Shown here: positions 25,099 through 37,673 of the stretch, in pieces
Layout: every line of letters begins with the position of its first letter
How positions within the stretch are numbered: the first letter of the stretch is position 1
Source: Tetrahymena elliotti 4EA
Taxonomy: Eukaryota > Ciliophora > Oligohymenophorea > Hymenostomatida > Tetrahymenidae
Assembly: GCA_000231825.2 (NCBI GenBank)
Contig: JH720361.1
Coordinates: 81,009-145,008, forward strand
Length of the DNA: 64,000 bases
Direction: 5' to 3'
The notes under the pieces: model-generated
Database searches by the model: none
What the model was told of the DNA's origin: nothing
What the model saw: only the letters and a program-made list of their open reading frames with translations
Translations under genes and position numbers: made by a program

Positions 25099-27147
25099 AT
25101 GGAGATAGAATAGTTAGGAGAAACAGCTTAGCCAACATAACAACCAGCTAATTTATCAAATAGCATAGCTTTATTACCTAATGAGTAACTAGATAGTAGT
25201 GTTATTAAAACAAAAATCAAAGATATTTAGGAGAAAAAGAATGATAAATCAGAAGTTACTGAGTTTGATAATCTTGTAGAAATCTATACAACAAATATGA
25301 GATTCATAATTTAAATTAGCTTAAAAGATGATAAGAATGATCAAAAAAGTATATTTTATAAGGATATTAATAATTTTAGAATAGAAGAGATTAAAAATCC
25401 TATTAAAAGCTATATTACTCATTCCTAAATAAAGTTTGAGAGAGATTCTAAATCTACTTCTGTCATTTATACTTTTGATAAAATAAGCTAAAAAGATGCT
25501 AAAAGGCTTACAGATAAAGTAATTGAAGAGGAGGAAATCAGATTATCAAAGAGACTTGCCTTACTAAATTAATGCTTAGGTGCAAATGAAACGGTTGAAT
25601 GCAAACCAATTGAAATAAAACTATAAGTTATTTTAGAAAAATATATTACTAGCGAAAGCGATAAACCTCACATATATGATGAATACAAAATGGCATTTTG
25701 TGAAATTTTCATCACTAATTATCGCTTTTTGATGATCATATATGATAAAACTAATGAGGATTTATTTCAAGAAAGAAGCATATTCTATCATTTGATAGAA
25801 AACTTTAAGATAGAAATTCCAGATCTAAAAAGTGGTGATTCTATTAAGTATAATGCTATCAAATATACTAAAGATAATAATCAGATTACAGTAGCTATTG
25901 TCACAGAAAGACTTTAACAGTAAGATTAAAAGAAACTATTAGACTCCTTTGAAAAGTATAAAACTCTTCTTTAGAAAACCAATCCAACATCAGAATAGCT
26001 AGACTTTGTTGTAAAAAAGCAAATTTTAGAAAAAGATCAAAAGCTTAATACTTTCTTTAAGCATGCTGTCTAGAACAAAAAGATTTTAAGTGAAGAATAA
26101 TTTTGGAAAAACAATGAAGAGTATCAGAAATTCCTGAAGTTTAAATAAAGAGATGAAGAAAAAATAAAAAGAGATTACTTAGAAACAGAAATTCCTTTAG
26201 TACGTAAAGAAATACAATTTCCAGTAGAAGTAGACTAATTAGATGAAAGAATGAATAAGTTTAATTAATTCCGTAAAGAAATTTATGATCCTACTGGATT
26301 GATTGAAGGTTAAAACTTATTGAGTTTCTAATAATATAAATAAAATGTTTACTTTTTTGGCTAAATAGATCAACAGAACTAAAAAATTATTGAAAATAAG
26401 AAAAAAAACTAATAAGATAATATAGAAGAAATAAATATTGATGATACTCATCACCATAATAATCATAATCACCATTTAGTAATTATCGAAGAGTATCTTG
26501 ATTCTGTGTAAGTTAGTTCAACTACCACTTAAGAAATGAAAACAGAAGAATATAAGATGAAACTTAGCTAAAATGCTTAACCTGAAAAATAAAATTAATT
26601 AGACAAGTTCTTGAGTGGAATTCAAATATAATCAAATCAAAGATCTTAAGATTTGCTTAAAGAATTTAAGTAAGGGGATCTTAAAAAAATAGATACTAAA
26701 GACCCTTCTTATTAAGAAAAATGCCAAGAAGCCTTGAAAAAGGTGGGTTAGAGAGTGTAATCTGCATGGAAATAGGCATTCGAATGCTTATATAAATTAA
26801 AGCCTCTTTCTTAATCTGCTCAAAATTCAAGTATCTATAAGAGGGATTATGAAACATATTAAGGTAACTTTTACTAATGCAGAGAAATTTTACGTTGGCT
26901 TTATAAAGAGATAAATAATGGAGATAAAGCAAGACCAGAAATTATTGATACACTAAAATCGGAACTAGAATAAACTAGAAGCATTATAAATGAAGAACTT
27001 AGAAAAATAAATGAATCCCTAAAATAAATAAGTGAAAAAGAGCAAAGAGATAGAAATGATGATAATCCTAAAAGTGTTTATCTCTAAGCCAAAGAAAGAT
27101 TATAAGATTTGCTTGATTCTTTCATATTTAAATAACCTAATATTTGA
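25099..27147 (+). CDS. BSD-domain protein, TFIIH p62/TFB1-like
   Basis: Single exon, 682 codons plus TGA. A BSD-type motif lies near residues 300-345: VVKKQILEKDQKLNTFFKHA followed by ILSEEQFWKN, with the phenylalanine-tryptophan pair that defines the domain. This spacing resembles the first BSD of TFIIH p62. The N-terminal part (about residues 55-275) is a mixed alpha/beta region that could hold PH-like folds. A histidine/asparagine-rich linker lies near residue 455 and a charged helical C-terminus near 590-670. By family the protein would sit in the TFIIH core and act in transcription initiation and nucleotide-excision repair. A generic BSD protein is the main alternative, since the p62 PH domain and second BSD are not obvious. 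Confidence 0.6.
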
Positions 27148-28659
27148 TCATCTTACATTTTTACTACTCTCTACTCTTTTCTATTAACCATATTTTTCTA
27201 ATTAACTTTTCTTCCAAAAATTAACATCATTCTAAAATGACTCAATTTTTATTTTAGATTCTACTTCTTATTTCCTAAGCAATCAATACAAATTATGAAA
27301 AAATAAAATTTTTTTTGTACAGATATAAAATATTTATGGGATAATCTTTTAGGAAGTGTTACTTTTTAATTAATAATTTTCACAAATGATCAAGAAATGT
27401 AAAATTTAATTTCAACAAAAGGTATTTTGGTTTTTGATATTCAAGTTTGAATAAAAATTAGATTTGAATTTTATTCTGATTTTTTTACTATGTTATATTG
27501 TTTTTTGCATTAAAACTAAAATACTAAATTCAAGATTATCTTCAAATTTTCAAATTTTTCAAATTCTTGAAATAAATTGAATTGTTAAATTACTTTTTTT
27601 TCTTTTATTATTTATGTTTTTTTGAAAATTGAATTATTTTGTTTTTAATTTAGTGAAATTTATTTGCAATAAAATTTATCATAATAGAACATAATAATCA
27701 TTAGAATTGTTTTTCATTTTTTTGAAAAAATATTTGAATATACTCAAAAACTCAATTAAAATGCTCTTACAACCAATAGTAGATTGATTTATTGAAAGAA
27801 GAAATTTAATTTGAAAAATAAATAAAAAGTAAGCAATCAAAATAAATAAACAGAGTTAATAAAGTTTAAATTTGATTTTTTAAAATTTAATGTTGTTTGA
27901 AAAATTGGTAAATAGTGTGGACTTAATATGAAAATTAATATAAATTTTTTTATGTAAAAGAAAGTTTAAATGTGATTTTTAAAAATATAGTATTTTATTT
28001 AAATAAATTCTATTTAAAAAATAATTGCTAAAGTATTATTAAATATATTTTTCTCATAAAAAATACTCATTCAGTTTATTAACAATTAAAAATTTTATCT
28101 GAGTATTTGCTACTATTATTTAATCAGACTTTATTTTATTTTTATTTTTTCTTATGGAGGCACTTTGAAAATTTTATTGCAAAAGTTATATGATAATTAA
28201 TTAATATTGAATACATATTAGTTTTTAAAACTACCCATTTAATATCCAATATGAATTTTATCACTCATTTAAACGAGTACTCTTTCAACTTTTTATGTTT
28301 ATTTGTGTTATTTATTAGAAAATTATTTAAATTTTATCTGAATTTTTAGTTATTTAATTAATAATTAATATTTTAATTTAGTTTAAAAAATATTTTAACA
28401 ATGATTCAATAATTTAATTCATTTTTAAAGATAAAAATAAAAATTTAATGTATTTATGTTTCTTGACTGAGGATGATATTTATTTAATTAAATTTCTTAC
28501 AGATTTTATTTTGTCCTGAAAAATATTCTGATAAATTCAAACTAAAATTTGATTAGATAAAATTATCAATGAATGAATAAGGATTTAAAATTCTCTAACA
28601 TAAAAAATTTGAATAATATAAAATGGGGGCACGATTAAAATTAAATAAAAAAAAATGAA
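27148..28659. other. gene-free AT-rich stretch
   Basis: No coding frame with ciliate-like composition is visible on either strand. Long A/T runs dominate. Confidence 0.6.
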
Positions 28660-28780
28660 TTATACCATTTTGAGAAATGTCACGAGGGCTTAAAGCTCTA
28701 GAGCGACCTGATTGTTGCCCTCTCAGTGAGGTTTCAGAATGAGGAGGGTCCTCACTACTGCAATTTGATCATCAATTTTT
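28660..28780 (+). ncRNA. candidate structured non-coding RNA with T5 terminator
   Basis: This roughly 120-base segment is far richer in G+C than anything within 1 kb. GAGGGC (28684-28689) can pair with GCCCTC (28717-28722), enclosing the palindrome GCTCTAGAGC (28695-28704). AGTGAGG (28725-28731) can pair with CCTCACT (28750-28756). TTTTT at 28776-28780 would suit RNA polymerase III termination. I compared it by eye with U1, U2, U4, U5, U6, telomerase RNA and tRNA and found no match. Strand is inferred from the T run. It may equally be a conserved DNA element. Confidence 0.4.
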
Positions 28781-29084
28781 AAAATACTACTCTAAAATTT
28801 AATTATTAATATGTGTTTGTTTTTTTAAATGCTATTAATTGATTTAATGGCATTTGGTGATAGATTATAAAACATTATTGTTTTATCATTATCAACAATC
28901 CTCTTATAATAAAATTTAAATATTGTTAATAAAATCATTAATTTAATTTAGAATAAAACTATTAAATTTACTGATTGAGTATTTATATATATATTTTTTT
29001 TTATTTTCCTAATTTATTTATTTTAGATACATTTATAGTTATTTAATCAATAGTAACTTTATTAAAATTAGAGGATTGTAATAT

Positions 29085-29290
29085 CTCTATCAATTATCAA
29101 TGTATTTTTAGAAATGTATGAGGAAGGCAATCAGATTCATATTTATGAGATTTAGAGTGTAACTTCATAAACAATTAAGAATTTTTTAGGCTATTTGCAG
29201 GTATTCTTCATTCAGTAGAAATTTATATAATTTAATGGATCATAATCATACTCAAGTCTTAAGAATCAAAATTCTTGTGTCACTTGAGTA
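29085..29290 (-). pseudogene. SP1 copy 1, broken
   Basis: This stretch matches the C-terminal two thirds of SP1 (the NFYF...C...CLSH region) at DNA level. The signal-peptide end is missing and TGA codons interrupt the frame. Confidence 0.65.
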
Positions 29291-30029
29291 TTTTATATTT
29301 ATATAATTTCTTTATCAAAAATATCTTGATTTAAAAATGAAAAAAAATTATTAAAGGATTGAATTTACTTCTCAATTTACTAAAATGATTATCTCTAGAA
29401 ACCCCTAACAGATCAGATTTTCTTAGAAATAAATAGGATTTAATTTAAACTTACTTCTCAATATACTTGAATTAAAATTTAAATACTTGATTTAAAGTGA
29501 TTATCTCTATTGATTTTTTTAAAAATTATCCTCAAATAAAAAACAGATATTTTCTGAGATAAATAAAATTATAAAATCTTTTTCTTTAAAACTTCTTACT
29601 TAATTAAATTATCATTTATGAGTTACAAAATATTAAATAAAGCTAAAATTTTTAAGGGAAAAATTCTTTTACAATCATAATTTATTTTAGCTAATCCAAT
29701 TTAAATTTGTGATGAAAAAATTTAAAAATATTTAATCCTATCACAGGCTTTAATAGCTATTAAGGTTATAATGCCTCCATGAAGTTTTATTACTAACATA
29801 GTCTATCTAAAGTTTAATAATTTTTCAATAACATTTTCTCAAAATTCTCTATCCCTAAAGCTCAATTTCTACATTTTATTTTCAAGAAAATGTTGCAAAA
29901 TTGTATCAGAGAGTATTCAAACAAACTTTTGAAGAAGGTTTTAAAAACTGAAGAAATGAAATAAAAAAAATGTATTTACTCATACAAATAAAGAAAGAAA
30001 TATGAAATAAAATATGATTTTTATTTTTT

Positions 30030-30425
30030 GATAATCATAAGACTAATGCAAAAACCATTAATAAAAAGGCTGAAAATTTTTAAATATTGCTGTTAATAGC
30101 ATCAACATAGGAATTCATTTCATTTACTAAAGTATTAACCGTACAATGGATTTTGTTTAATCAGAGGTAAAGCAGTACTACTATCTTTTATACAGGTTTC
30201 TAAATCACTATAGTTTCCCATTTTTAATGTACATATAGCTAATGCAAGTTCCATACTCATCAAGGGCTGTTTGACATATTGGAGATTATCAGATGCACAA
30301 GTAGGAGCTACCTATTTCTCAATGGATGGCTTATAGTTTTAAGCTTATGTAGTAGTTACCCAAGAAAAACAGATTTACTTGATTAGCAATTAACGATGCT
30401 AATTAAAATTAAAGAAAGCAAAGTA
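30030..30425 (-). pseudogene. SP2 copy 1, frameshifted
   Basis: The minus strand reads a signal-peptide-like start (LLSLILISIVNCQSS). After a one-base shift come NYKPSIEKQVAPTCASDNLQ and PLMSMELALAICTLKMG, with TCIKDSSTALPLI. After another shift comes NEMNSYVDAINSNI with a hydrophobic end. Comparison with the 39.65-kb copy locates the shift in an A run. The ancestral product was probably a secreted, cysteine-containing protein of about 130 residues. I do not recognise the family. Confidence 0.6.
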
Positions 30426-31236
30426 AAAACTATAATTCTTATAATTTGGTCAATATAAAAATTTTAATAAAAATGAATGATTTAACTGTATTTTTTTAAA
30501 TCTAACAAAATTTTTCTTATAAATATACCTCAACATTAGACTTTTCTTTTAAATTTTAATTTTAAATACAATTTCTTAACAAGAAGAGGTTTTGAGATGA
30601 AATAATGAGGAATTAATCGAATATTTTATTTTTTATTTTATTTTAGAATAATCAAAATCATTTAAATAAACTCTAATTATTTGTAAATTATGGGAATTTC
30701 CCACTTTATTTAAGAGAGCTGCCTAGTGGCACTAAATTAGAAATATTCAAATTTCTCCTCCAAATTTATTTCTCAATTAATTGATAGCAAATTTAATAAT
30801 CTAAATAAAATTCAGATAATTTTAAAATTTTTTACATACAAATTTGAATGAGTAAAAAGACACAAATTCATTTTTATTTCAAAGTTTTGTTTCTTTAAAC
30901 CTAGCATATATTATTAGGATTTACTTTACTCTTCTTTATTTTTTTAAAATAACTCAAACTAAATTTATATAAATTTAGAAAATACTATCAATTATCAATC
31001 AAAGAAAAAAAACTTTAATTCATATATTATAAAAATATTTTATTATATTTTAGGCAATACATAATTGTTTTATAATTATCAACAATCTTGTTATAAAAAA
31101 ATTTTTTAATATTTCATTAATCCTATTTCTAATAAAGTCATTAGCTCAATTCTTAAGTTTTAACATCTTCAAGAATTAAATTTACTGATTGAGTAAAGAT
31201 ATCTAATTTATTTTAGATAAATTTAAAGTTATTCAA

Positions 31237-31572
31237 TCAACAGTCGCTTGATTCAAATTTGAGGATTGTAATATCTTTATCAATAATTGATGATTTTTCT
31301 TCTTCATCGTGAGAAAGGCAATGTGATTATGATTCCCTTTTTGTGGAGTATTTGTCTTTATAAACAATTAAGAATTTTCTAGGCTATTAGCAGGTATTCT
31401 ACATAAAGTAGAAATTTACATATCTGTATTGATTGTAATCATACTTAAGTCTTAAGCATCCAATATCTTGTTAAGCTATCATTTCATTGCTGTTTTACTT
31501 TACAACTAAGTAAGTAGAAACAGAGAGGAGTAACAAGGCAGATACTAATCCAAATGCAGTGATTGGTTTCAT
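31237..31572 (-). CDS. SP1 copy 2: intact small secreted cysteine protein (111 aa)
   Basis: Single exon from ATG at 31572 to TGA at 31237-31239. It opens with a textbook signal peptide, MKPITAFGLVSALLLLSVST. The mature part contains four cysteines in the order CLRL, NTC, CLSH and a final C-terminal cysteine, which would allow two disulfides. The C-terminal half is charged (DEEEKSSIIDKD). The 118-residue copy at 33.4 kb shares the signal peptide and all four cysteines while differing elsewhere, which argues for selection on this framework. No similarity to a named family is evident. It is inferred to be a secreted or vacuolar small protein. It lies on the same strand as every other copy in the array. 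Confidence 0.7.
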
Positions 31573-32404
31573 TAATTTATTTCTTATTAATTATTTTATT
31601 TACTTGTTTTTGATTATTTTATATTTATATTATTTCTTTCTCAAAAAGATTTTCATTTAAAAATGAAATAAAAGTATTAAAAGATTAAATTTACTTCTCA
31701 ATTTACTAAAAGGATTATCTCTAGAAACCCACTGACAGATCAGATTTTTTTAAAATTAATCAGATTTAATCTGAATTTACTTCTCTATATGCTTGAATTA
31801 AATTTTAAGGGAATTGAAAAACAATAATCATATATTTTAGAAATTAATAGGATCTAATAAAAATTGTATCTTTCATCTGTTATTCTTTTATATTAAAAAA
31901 CTAAATCTAAGAGCTACTAATTTAAATAAAACTAAAACCTTTAAAAGAAAAATTCCTTTTCAGACATAATTTACTTAAACTCAAACATTTAAATCAAATA
32001 AATATTTTCAATTAAAAGATTTAAAAAATATTTAATCCTATGATAGGATTTAATTGTTATTAAGATAATAATACCTACATGAAATATTATTATGAACATA
32101 GTCTATCAAACAATTAATAATTTTTAGAGAAAACTTCTCAATTCTCTTCCCTAAATCTCCACTTCTACTTTCTATTTATAATAGAAATTCGAAAAAAAAT
32201 TATAACTCAAAATATTTTTTCTTTGGTATTAATATCTTAACAAATATTTCAAAAAAATGTCTTGTGAATATTGAAAAATTGTATCAGAAGAGTTTTAAGA
32301 GAATGATAAAGCATATGATGAAGGTTTTAAAAATTGAATAAATTAAATAAAAAAAGGTTTATTTACTCAAACAAACAAATATGAAATCAAATAATATTTT
32401 TATT

Positions 32405-32770
32405 TTTTAAAGATAATCATAAAACAAAAGCAAAAACCATTAGTAAAAGGCTGAAAGATTTAAAATAGTGATGTTAATAGCATTAACACAAAAAATTCTT
32501 TCCACTTAGATAAGTTAAAACTGTACAATCTTTGATGCATTTGATGCAGGTTTTGAAATCACTCTAACTTCCCATTTTTGAAGTACATACAGCTAATTCA
32601 AGCTCCATACTAATTACTAATCAGCTGCTGTTGGACATGTTAGATACACAATTAGGAGCTACCTATTTCTCAAAACAAGATTTATAATCTTAAGTTTATG
32701 TATTAGTTACCCAAGAAGGATGGACCACTTTATTAGTATTTAACTATGTTAATTAAAATTAAAGAAAACA
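32405..32770 (-). pseudogene. SP2 copy 2, broken
   Basis: Same order of blocks as copy 1 (WVTNTQTQDYKS, FEKQVAPNC, then MELELAVCTSKMGS), but TGA codons and frameshifts interrupt it. The signal-peptide region is still recognisable. Confidence 0.6.
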
Positions 32771-33257
32771 AAGTAAGTAAAACCAGAAATTCGAAATTCT
32801 CATCTTTTTTCCATTTTTAAGTATTGTTTTTACTATATTAAATTTTTTACTAACATATTTAAATTAATTTTTTTATATTGTATTTAAAATAAGTAGGTAT
32901 AGAGGTGTAAAAAGATTCAAATTCAATTTAATTTAGTTTTTTTTTTCTTTAAAGCTATGCTTATTATTAGTATTTACTTTATTCTTTTCTATTTTTTGAA
33001 GAATAATTAAAACTAAATTTGCTAAAATTTTAAAAATTTTATCAATTTTCCTTAAAAAAATCAGCTTTTATTAATATACTTTAAAAAAATTTGATTAAAA
33101 TTTAAATAAGAAATTATTGTTTTAAAATGATCAAAAATTCTCTTTTAAAAAATTTAAGTATTGTTTATAATTTCATTAATTTTATTGATAATAAAATCTA
33201 CTGATTAAGTATTATTAATATATTTATTTTATTTTATATAAATGTATAGTTATTCAA

Positions 33258-33614
33258 TCAACAATCAAATTCTTTAATTTCGTTGATCATAATATTCATT
33301 TAGTAAACTGTTGATTTCTCTTTTTGTTTATGAGAAAGGCAACTTGATGAATATTCCTTTTATTCCTTTGATTCAGAATTTAAGTCTATATACACTATTT
33401 AGAATCTTTTAGGCTCTTAGCAGTGATTCTTCAAAAAGTAGAAATTTAGATAACTGAAAGGTATGAATTTATAAGAAAGTCTTAAGCAATAAAAATTATT
33501 GTCAAAATCTTGTTAAGTTAAGACATCTGTGCTGTTTTACTTTACGACTAAGAAAGTAGAAACAGAGAGTAGCAATAAAGCAGATACTAATCCAAATGCA
33601 GTAATTGGTTTCAT
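33258..33614 (-). CDS. SP1 copy 3: intact small secreted cysteine protein (118 aa)
   Basis: Single exon from ATG at 33614 to TGA at 33258-33260. The signal peptide MKPITAFGLVSALLLLSVST is identical to that of copy 2. The mature chain keeps YCLRLSY, YLNFYFLKNHCQEPKRF, SSCLSH and a terminal FDC. Its central region is seven residues longer and its charged segment differs. The final cysteine sits directly before the stop in both intact copies. Function unknown; a secreted disulfide-bonded product is inferred. Confidence 0.7.
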
Positions 33615-34509
33615 TAATTTATTTCTTATTAATATTTACTGTTTTTTATTCTTTTATATATTATTTCTAACTCAAAATATCTTGATTTAAAAATGAAATA
33701 AAACTATAAAAGAATTGAATTTAATTGAATTAAATTTTATGTATTTGATTCTAAAGAGTGATTATCTCAAAACATCTGATCAGATTTATTAGAAATTAAT
33801 AAGATTTAATCAAAAATTATTTGTTTCTTCTCTTATTCTTTTATATTAGAAACTTACAATTCAGATCTTAGATTTTTTTTGGATAAAAGAATAAGAAATG
33901 ATGTTTAACTTTTTAACCATAATAAAGTTTTGATCAAATAAAAAACTAACAAAAATTTGTATGAAATAAATTTTATGTACTTGATTCTATAAAATGATTC
34001 TCTCAAGATGCTGATCAGATTTTTTAGAACTTAAAAGGATTTAATCAAAAATCTTTTTTTCTTCTCTTCTTCTTTTAATTTAGATAAATTTATATCTTAT
34101 AGTTATTTTTGGATTAAATAATAAGAAATGATGCTTAACTTTGTAACCATAATAAATTCGGATGAAAATAAAAAACAAATAAACAAAATCCTATATTTTA
34201 TAAAATAAATAAAATTATGAGGTCTTATTCATAAAAGACTTTTTGATTAAATTATCTATTATGATTTACAAAATATTAAAAAACCTAAAATTTTTATCTA
34301 ATATATTTCTATTACAAGATTTAAAAATATTTAATCCCTTTACAAGCTTGAATAGTTATTAAATTTACAATATTTCCATGAAGTTTTATTACTAACATAG
34401 TTTATCAAACATTCAATAGTTTTTAAAGAAAATATTCAAACCTCTCTATCTCGAAAGCTTTTAAACATTATATTTATTTACTTAAACAAACAAAGAAATA
34501 TGAAGTATA

Positions 34510-34640
34510 ATATTATTTTTATTTTTTAAAGAGAATCATAAAACTAAAGCAAAAGCCATTAGCAGAAAGGTTGACAGTTTTAAAATAGTACTGTTCATAG
34601 CACAAACACAAGAATTAATTCTACTTATAGTTTTAGCCTT
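34510..34640 (-). pseudogene. SP2 copy 3, 3' fragment
   Basis: Only the C-terminal block of SP2 is recognisable. It is followed by about 200 bases of unrelated, GC-richer sequence (34640-34840, e.g. CCAGGTCCCCC), so this copy was disrupted by insertion or replacement. Confidence 0.5.
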
Positions 34641-35574
34641 GATATATGCCCTTGTACCAGGTCCCCCATTTTTTATATATAATAATGATAAATGATTTAA
34701 TCCCTAATAACCAAAAATGGGAAATCAGCCCATCCAATGGGGAAGAGAACAAAAAATTCTAGCTAAAAGATATTAAAAATACACTTTTACCTTTAGCAAA
34801 AGTAACCTTTATTACAGGCTTCAAACCTACTGTTTGAGTAAAAAAAATATTTTCCTTTTATTTCATTATTTTTTAATTAATTGTTAATAAAAAGAAATAA
34901 TGCAACTAGTAAAATAACTAGAGATTGTTATAGTTAAAATCTAAAGTAAAGAAAAGAAAATGACTTTATAATTTGGTCTGTATAAACATTTTAATAAAAA
35001 TAAAAATTTTACTTTATTTTTAGACTACTATTTTAATTTTAAATATTATTCATTAATCGTCCCTCATCTAAGGAAATGCCAAAAGAATAGGACCTGAGAT
35101 AATAAGAAATTAACAAAATAAAATCATTTAAATAAAACCCTTATTATTTGTAATTGAGGGAATTGTCCAATTCATTTAAGAAAGTTGTTTGGTGGCACTT
35201 AATTAGAAATTTTTAAATTTTTGCTCCAAATTTAGCTTGAAATTAATTGATAGCAAATTTAATAATAAAGATAAAATCCATAAATTTTATTCTATTAAAT
35301 TTTTTACAAACGTATTGAATGAATTTTATTTACTGTTTTTAAATATGTATGAGTAAAAGATACAAATTTCTATTTCAAATTTTTTTTATTTAAAACTATG
35401 CATATTAATTAGTATTTACTTGATTCCTTTCAGTTTTTTTTGAATAATCAAAACTAAGTTCAAAAAAATTGAAAATCAAAAGAAAAAAAAAACTTAAATT
35501 AATAAATAATAAAAGAAGATTTTTAAATTTTAAACAATACATAATTGTTTTAAAATTATCAAAAATATACAAAA

Positions 35575-35715
35575 AATTTTAAAGTGGCGAAAAATTCATA
35601 GTCAAAACTTCTTAGTTAAGGCATCTGTACTTTTTTACTTTACAACCAAGAAAGTAGAAGCAGAGAGGAACAATAAAGCAGATACTCATCCAAACGCAGT
35701 AACTGGTTTTATTAA
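35575..35715 (-). pseudogene. SP1 copy 4, broken signal-peptide fragment
   Basis: This matches the first 40 codons of SP1, but the start codon is ATA and a TGA falls at codon 10. The remainder of the gene is missing. Confidence 0.65.
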
Positions 35716-36734
35716 TTTATTTCTTATATTTACTTTTTTTTAATTCTTTTATATTTATATTAATTCTTTATCAAAAATATCTTGATTCAGAAATGAGATA
35801 AAAGTATAAAAGAATAGAATTGATTCCTCAATTTATTGATTACTTTCTCAATTTACTTGAATTAAATATTATGTATTTGATTCTTGAGAGTGATTATCTC
35901 AAAACTCCTGATCATATTTTTTAGAAATTAATAAGATTTAATCAAAAATTATATGTTTCTTCTCTTATTCTTTTATATTAGAAATTTTCAATTCCTAATC
36001 AAAGAGCTGTTAATAATGCCTTCATTCAATTAAAATTTCTAACTTTTGAAGATAGTAAAGTAAAGACCTATCTTAACAACTACTCAGAACCTCTAACTTT
36101 GTTTTAAGATGTTAGAAAATAATATTTAAATATTAAACAAAAGAAATAAGTTTTTTATTAAATCCTTACAATTAAAAAAATAACTTAGCTTGTCATAATT
36201 ATTGATTTAACCATAAAAGTAATTATTGAAAAATTTGAACCATGTTTTTGGATAAATTTGTTTAAAAACCAGTAGTAAATAAATTTATTTGGTAAATTTG
36301 TTTAAAATATTAAATGATAATTTTTGAATAAAAGAATAATAAAATATTTTTACTCTTTAACCACAAAAAATTATCCTCAAATAAAAAACAAATAAAATCA
36401 GAGGAGTAAAAGATTTAAAAATATTTAATCCTATCATAGGCTTTAATAGCTATGAAGGTTATAATACTTCCATAAAGTTTTATTACTAACATATTCTATC
36501 AAACAATTAATAATTTTTCAATAACATTTTTTCAAACCTCTCTATCCCTAAAGCTCAACTTCTACATTTTATTTTCAAGAAAATGTTGCAAAAGTTTATC
36601 AGATCACTTTTAAGAGAGTATTCAAACAAAATTTTGAAGAAGTTTTTAAAAACTGAAGAAATGAAATAAAAAAAGTTTATTTACTCAAACAAACAAAAAA
36701 AGAAATGTAAAATAAAGTATTATTTTTATTTTTT

Positions 36735-37045
36735 GATAATCATAAGACTAATGAAAAGCCATTAGTAAAAAGGCTGGAAATTTTTTAATATTGTTGTTAA
36801 TAGCATCAACATAGGAATTCATTTCATTTACAAAAGTATTAACTGTATAATGGCTTTTGTTTAATTAGAGATAAAGCAGTTCCACTATATTTTATGTAGG
36901 TTTTGAAATCACTATAACTTCCCATTTTTAATGTACATATAGCTAATGCAAGTTCCATACTCATCAATAGCTGTTTGACATATTGGATATTATCCAGATG
37001 CAAAGTAGGAGTACCCAAGAAGGATTGATTTAGTAAAAACAATAA
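36735..37045 (-). pseudogene. SP2 copy 4, truncated and frameshifted
   Basis: A 67-codon frame (37042-36839) covers the central SP2 block (LLMSMELALAICTLKMGSYS). The C-terminal block continues in another frame (NEMNSYVDAINNNIKKF), and the signal-peptide end is lost. Confidence 0.6.
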
Positions 37046-37175
37046 TTCTTATAATTTGGTCAATATAAAAATTTTAATAAAAATGAATGATTTAACTGTA
37101 TTTTTTAAATCTAACAAAATTTATCTTATAAATACTCCTCAACATTAGACTTTTATTTTAAATTTAAATTTTAAA

Positions 37176-37673
37176 TACCATAAGTACGGTTTGATAAGGA
37201 TGAATGAAAAAATAATAATTTTTCAAATTGTTATCCTTATCAAAAAATAATCCTTAAGTTAAAAAATATTCTTAGAATAAAGTGAAAAAAAATAAATTTT
37301 CATTTGAAATCAATTTATTTAAATTATACAGTTTTTATTTAAATAAAATTATTGTCACACATAAAATCCTCCTCTACTTCCATTTATATTTATTTATTAC
37401 TAATTTTCCTATTTACTAAAATTAACCTAATTAATTTTATTAAATATCTTTGAATTTTATTATTTCAAACTTTTTTAAATATAATTTATTTTTCAAACGA
37501 AGCTATTTTAATATTTTTTACTATTTTTAAAGATTAAAATTTTTTAATTTTATTCTATTTAGTACTTTTTGATAAGAAAAAAATTTTTTTTTTTATAAAG
37601 TTTCTCATCTTTATATCTTTATGAAAAAATCATCCTTTTAGTAAAAATCTCTTATACTACCGTACTTCCGGTA
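37176..37673. mobile_element. TA-bounded terminal-inverted-repeat element (MITE-like)
   Basis: The left end TACCATAAGTACGGT is matched by the inverted right end ACCGTACTTCCGGTA. Both ends begin with TA, consistent with a TA target duplication. Inside the left end, TTTGATAAGGAT (37190-37201) and ATCCTTATCAAA (37233-37244) form a perfect 12-bp inverted repeat. The element interrupts the tandem array; the related unit near 30570 has TTAAATACA and no element. No transposase frame is present, so it would be non-autonomous. Confidence 0.55.

Noticed and set aside
28660..28780. Identification as a known snRNA, tRNA or telomerase RNA
   Set aside because: Neither the U1-U6 signature sequences, the telomerase template CAACCCCAA, nor tRNA arm spacing is present.
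36839..37042. 67-codon standard-code ORF as a real gene
   Set aside because: It is the central piece of a broken SP2 copy; the signal-peptide end is lost and the C-terminus continues in another frame.
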